A stretch of DNA of 18,023 bases, from the NCBI GenBank assembly GCA_012032575.1, contig JAAUSP010000090.1, positions 1 through 18,023 on the forward strand, given 5' to 3'. The position numbers and the translations under genes were made by a program. The first letter of the stretch is position 1. Every line of letters begins with the position of its first letter. The DNA is from Anaerolineales bacterium (GTDB taxonomy: Bacteria > Chloroflexota > Anaerolineae > 4572-78 > J111). Below the pieces are notes generated by a model. It had not been told where the DNA came from, did no database searches, and saw only the letters and a list, made by a program, of their open reading frames with translations. Below, piece by piece: positions 15,044 to 18,023 of this stretch.

Positions 15044-16147
15044 ATGCAACGAGTCCAACGTGATCTGAACCGTTTCCGCCACATTGTGCGGGGACAAATC
15101 AAGAAAAATTTACGGAAGTACATGTCGCAGGGGGAGATGATTGGGCGGCAAGGCAAGCGGCTGGTCAGCATCCCCCTGCCGCAAATTGATATTCCCCAGT
15201 TTCGCTACGGGGCCAGACAGGGCGGCGGCGTTGGCCAGGGTGATGGCGATGTAGGCACGCCCATCGGCCAGGGCGACCAGCAGCCGGGCCAGGGCCAGGC
15301 CGGCAGCGAGCCGGGCCAGCACATTCTGGAAGTGGATGTCAGCCTGGAAGAGCTGGCCCAAATTTTGGGCGAAGAGCTGCAACTGCCCAAAATTGAACCT
15401 CGTGGGACCCAAAATATCATCAGCGAGCGCAGCAAGTACAACCGCATCCGGCGGGTCGGCCCAGACAGCCTGCTTCATTTCAAGCGGACCTACAAAGAGG
15501 CGCTGCGCCGGCAGATCAGCACCGGCGAATACAACCCCAACAATCCCATTGTGGTGCCTATCCGCGAGGATGCCCGCTATCGCTCCTGGCATGATGAATT
15601 GATGCCCGAAAGCAATGCCGTTATTATTTATATGATGGACGTGTCCGGCTCGATGGGGACGGAACAAAAAGAACTGGTGCGCATCACCGCTTTCTGGATT
15701 GAAACCTGGCTGCGCAGCCAGTATAAACAAATCGAGATTTGTTACCTGGTACATGATGCAGCGGCTAAAGAAGTGGACCAGCACGCCTTTTACCATTTGC
15801 GTGAAGGCGGTGGCACCAAAATCAGCAGCGCCTATAAACTCTGCAACGAAATTATTGATGAGCGCTACTCGCCCGTCGAGTGGAACATCTATCCGTTTCA
15901 TTTTAGCGACGGCGATAACTGGGGTGATGGCGATACGCAGCAGTGTGTGGAGTTATTGGAGAAAGAGCTGTTCCCTAAAAGCAATCAATTCTGTTATGGG
16001 CAGGTACGCAGCAGCTACGGTTCCGGGAGCTTTGCCCACGATTTGACCCACTGGCTGGGTGAGGAAGAAAAGTTGGTAGTCAGTGAAATTGCGACCCGTG
16101 ACAACGTGTATGACGCTATTAAAAATTTTCTAGGGAAGGGACGTTAA
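15044..16147 (+). CDS. yeaH: DUF444/UPF0229 (YeaH/YhbH-type) VWA-domain protein
   Basis: A 367-residue protein of the YeaH/YhbH family, always found beside prkA and spoVR. The N-terminus ([20 protein letters not shown], then [20 protein letters not shown]) is diagnostic. A Gly/Gln-rich low-complexity linker follows (about 57-91). The C-terminal half is a von Willebrand A-like domain with the MIDAS core MDVSGSMG (D199-x-S201-x-S203) and [12 protein letters not shown] further on. It probably acts as adaptor or substrate of PrkA (inference from family genetics). No SD precedes ATG 15044, where the repeat-derived leader ends CTAACACCT, so translation may be weak or structure-dependent. It abuts spoVR directly. 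Confidence 0.93.
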   Translation: MQRVQRDLNRFRHIVRGQIKKNLRKYMSQGEMIGRQGKRLVSIPLPQIDIPQFRYGARQGGGVGQGDGDVGTPIGQGDQQPGQGQAGSEPGQHILEVDVSLEELAQILGEELQLPKIEPRGTQNIISERSKYNRIRRVGPDSLLHFKRTYKEALRRQISTGEYNPNNPIVVPIREDARYRSWHDELMPESNAVIIYMMDVSGSMGTEQKELVRITAFWIETWLRSQYKQIEICYLVHDAAAKEVDQHAFYHLREGGGTKISSAYKLCNEIIDERYSPVEWNIYPFHFSDGDNWGDGDTQQCVELLEKELFPKSNQFCYGQVRSSYGSGSFAHDLTHWLGEEEKLVVSEIATRDNVYDAIKNFLGKGR

Positions 16148-17643
16148 ATGAAAAAAACTCACCTTCCTGCCGATTTGCAGGCTGCCTGGGAGCAGATTGA
16201 ACAGCACGCCCTTGACTATGGGCTGGATTTCTTCCCCATTATTTTTGAAGTCCTCGATTACAAAACGCTCTATGAAGTTGCGGCGATGGGTGGCTTTCCG
16301 GTGCGCTATCCGCACTGGCGCTTTGGTATGGAGTTTGATCAGCTCTCCAAAGGCTATACCTACGGTCTGAGCGTTATTTACGAGATGGTGATTAATACCA
16401 ATCCCTCTTATGCCTACTTGCTGGAAGGCAATGAGATGGTGACGCAAAAGATGGTGATGGCCCACGTGACCGGTCACGTGGATTTCTTTAAAAACAACAT
16501 GTGGTTTGCCCCTACCAACCGCAAAATGCTCGACGAGATGGCTAACCATGCCAGCCGGGTCCAGCGTCTGGTCAATCGTTATAATTATGAAATGATTGAA
16601 GATTTTATAGATGTTTGCCTGTCACTGGAAAATCTGATTGATTATCATGCCCCTTACATCCGGCGGGCCGAAGCCCAGACAGCTTCACCCGTTGTCGCCG
16701 ATGAGGATGAAGAGCAGCCGATTGAAGGTCTCAAGGTTGAGCGCAGTTACATGCGCAATTACATCAACCCGCCCGAATTTCTGGAACAGCAGCGCCAAAA
16801 ACAGGTCGAAGCGCAGCAAAAAGCGCGCCGCTTCCCGGAGAATCCCCAAAAAGACATCCTGCTCTTCCTGCTCAATTACGCCCCGCTGGAACGCTGGCAG
16901 CATACCATTCTGGAAATAATCCGTGACGAAGCCTATTATTATGCGCCCCAGGGCATGACCAAAATTATGAACGAAGGCTGGGCCTCCTATTGGCACAGCC
17001 AGATCATGACCCAAAAAGCCCTGACCGACGCCGAAGTGATTAGCTTTGCCGACCACCATGCCGGCGTTGTGGCCACCAGTCCTGGCCGGCTGAATCCCTA
17101 CAAGCTGGGCCTGGAGCTTTTGCGCGACATCGAGGACCGCTGGAACAAGGGCAAATTTGGCAAAGAGTACGAGGAATGTGACGATATTCAGGCCAAACGG
17201 CGCTGGGATAAACAGCTTGGCCTGGGGCGACAAAAACTGTTCGAGGTCCGCAAACTTTACAACGACATCACCTTTATTGACGAATTTTTAACCCCGGAAT
17301 TTGCCATCGAGCAGAAATTGTTTACCTACCGTTATAACCGCAATCACGACATGTACGAGATTGCTCGCGCGAGTTCAAAGCCATCAAAGAAAAGCTGTTA
17401 TTCCAGTTGACTAATTTCGGTCAACCGTTTATTTATGTTGAAGATGGCAACTACAATAATCGGGGTGAACTTTATCTCAAGCACCGTCATGAAGGGGTTG
17501 ACCTGAAGCACGATTATGCCCGCGACACCTTGCGCAATATTCAGCGTATCTGGACCCGCCCGGTAAATTTGGAAACGGCAGTGGAAGACAAAAAAATCCT
17601 CATCTCTTTTGATGGCAATGAGTTCAAAGAACGAAAACTATAA
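16148..17643 (+). CDS. spoVR: SpoVR family protein; frame broken once
   Basis: Third member of the prkA-yeaH-spoVR set; the family is needed for spore cortex in Bacillus and is linked to stress in non-sporulating bacteria, biochemical role unsettled. HFYDY-type features: [81 protein letters not shown] 16148 directly follows the previous TAA with SD AAGGGA (16136-16141). The frame breaks at 17365/17366: ATTGCTCGCGCGAG should read ATTGCTTCGCGCGAG, giving [15 protein letters not shown] and the conserved tail [26 protein letters not shown]. The repaired protein is 498 aa, normal; read literally it ends at 17410 and lacks the last 80 residues. Confidence 0.94.
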
Positions 17644-17661
17644 TCCCTACGGAGGCATTGG

Positions 17662-18023
17662 ATGAATCTGGATAAACGTGTTATTGAGCAGCTTGAACAA
17701 CTGGTGACCAAAGGCCCTAAACAAGTTGATGCCGTAATCCTCAACTCGGCCCAACAGCAGGGTTATATTGTCGGGGTTCCGGCTGAGGCCGGGGAACCGA
17801 GTGCGGCGATAAACCTGGAAGCTTATGATCGCTACAGCGTAGCGTTGCGTCAGTTGGAAGTGAGCCACGAGCAGACCGCTTTGCCTGAGGACTACGACCC
17901 GGTGGCGCATGTTCGCCGCTGCGCCGAGCGAGTTGTACAGCGCCTGACCTATCTGGAAGAGCCGCTAATCTTGCTGGAACTGGATCCCGCGGAGAAGCTG
18001 GCTCAACTCCGCAGCGCCCGCCG
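17662..18023 (+). CDS. Unknown protein, cut by window end
   Basis: An open frame of 120 codons from ATG 17662, with a clear SD (GGAGG, 17651-17655), runs off the window. It starts 18 bp after spoVR and so is likely the fourth gene of the same transcript. The visible part (MNLDKRVIEQLEQLVTKGPK, then VDAVILNSAQQQGYIVGVP, then RRCAERVVQRLTYLEEPLIL and LDPAEKLAQLRSA) is soluble and mostly helical, with no signal peptide, membrane helix or metal cluster. I do not recognise the family. Its place suggests a lineage-specific addition to the PrkA/SpoVR module. Confidence 0.7.
   Translation, partial: MNLDKRVIEQLEQLVTKGPKQVDAVILNSAQQQGYIVGVPAEAGEPSAAINLEAYDRYSVALRQLEVSHEQTALPEDYDPVAHVRRCAERVVQRLTYLEEPLILLELDPAEKLAQLRSAR

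Overview
The window looks like a piece of a Chloroflexota (Anaerolineae/Caldilineae-type) genome. The grounds are inference: GC-rich genes with frequent TTG starts, a Thr-Pro stalk on a membrane protein, tandem DUF4230 proteins, a small effector-associated-like/pseudo-receiver protein, and intergenic gaps filled with short-word inverted repeats.

Layout. (1) 1-301: the 3' end of a HAD-family phosphatase. (2) 302-2440: an AT-rich accessory island with an orphan antitoxin-like gene and a compact Type II restriction-modification (R-M) cassette: beta-class methyltransferase (+), ScaI-like endonuclease (-) and controller (C) protein (-), with a recognisable double C-box. (3) 2441-8437: a histidine cluster, hisB-hisH-hisA-[TrpF-like]-hisF-hisI-purA-hisE. 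The TrpF-like protein lacks the catalytic cysteine. (4) 8438-10598: a separate unit with a near-consensus promoter, encoding the pseudo-receiver protein and two paralogous membrane-anchored DUF4230 proteins. (5) 10700-12219: purH. (6) 12220-12789: a 570-bp gap. (7) 12790-18023: prkA, a DUF444/YeaH-type VWA protein, spoVR and an unknown gene cut by the window end.

How the genes work together. HisI, HisE, HisA, HisH/HisF and HisB cover the middle of histidine synthesis. HisHF releases AICAR, PurH turns AICAR into IMP, and PurA commits IMP to AMP. The cluster therefore encodes much of a loop that returns the ATP skeleton spent by HisG. PrkA, the VWA protein and SpoVR form the conserved stress/sporulation-type triad found in many non-sporulating bacteria.

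Two things cut across the window. First, eight genes (methyltransferase, hisA, trpF-like, hisF, purA, pseudo-receiver gene, purH, spoVR) each change frame exactly once. In every case one missing base restores the conserved protein, and most sites fit loss from a short homopolymer. I read these as sequencing or consensus deletions, so joined coordinates are given. Second, most gaps between the housekeeping genes hold a different short-word repeat, often two opposed arms able to form a hairpin, and the upstream stop codon often lies inside a repeat unit.
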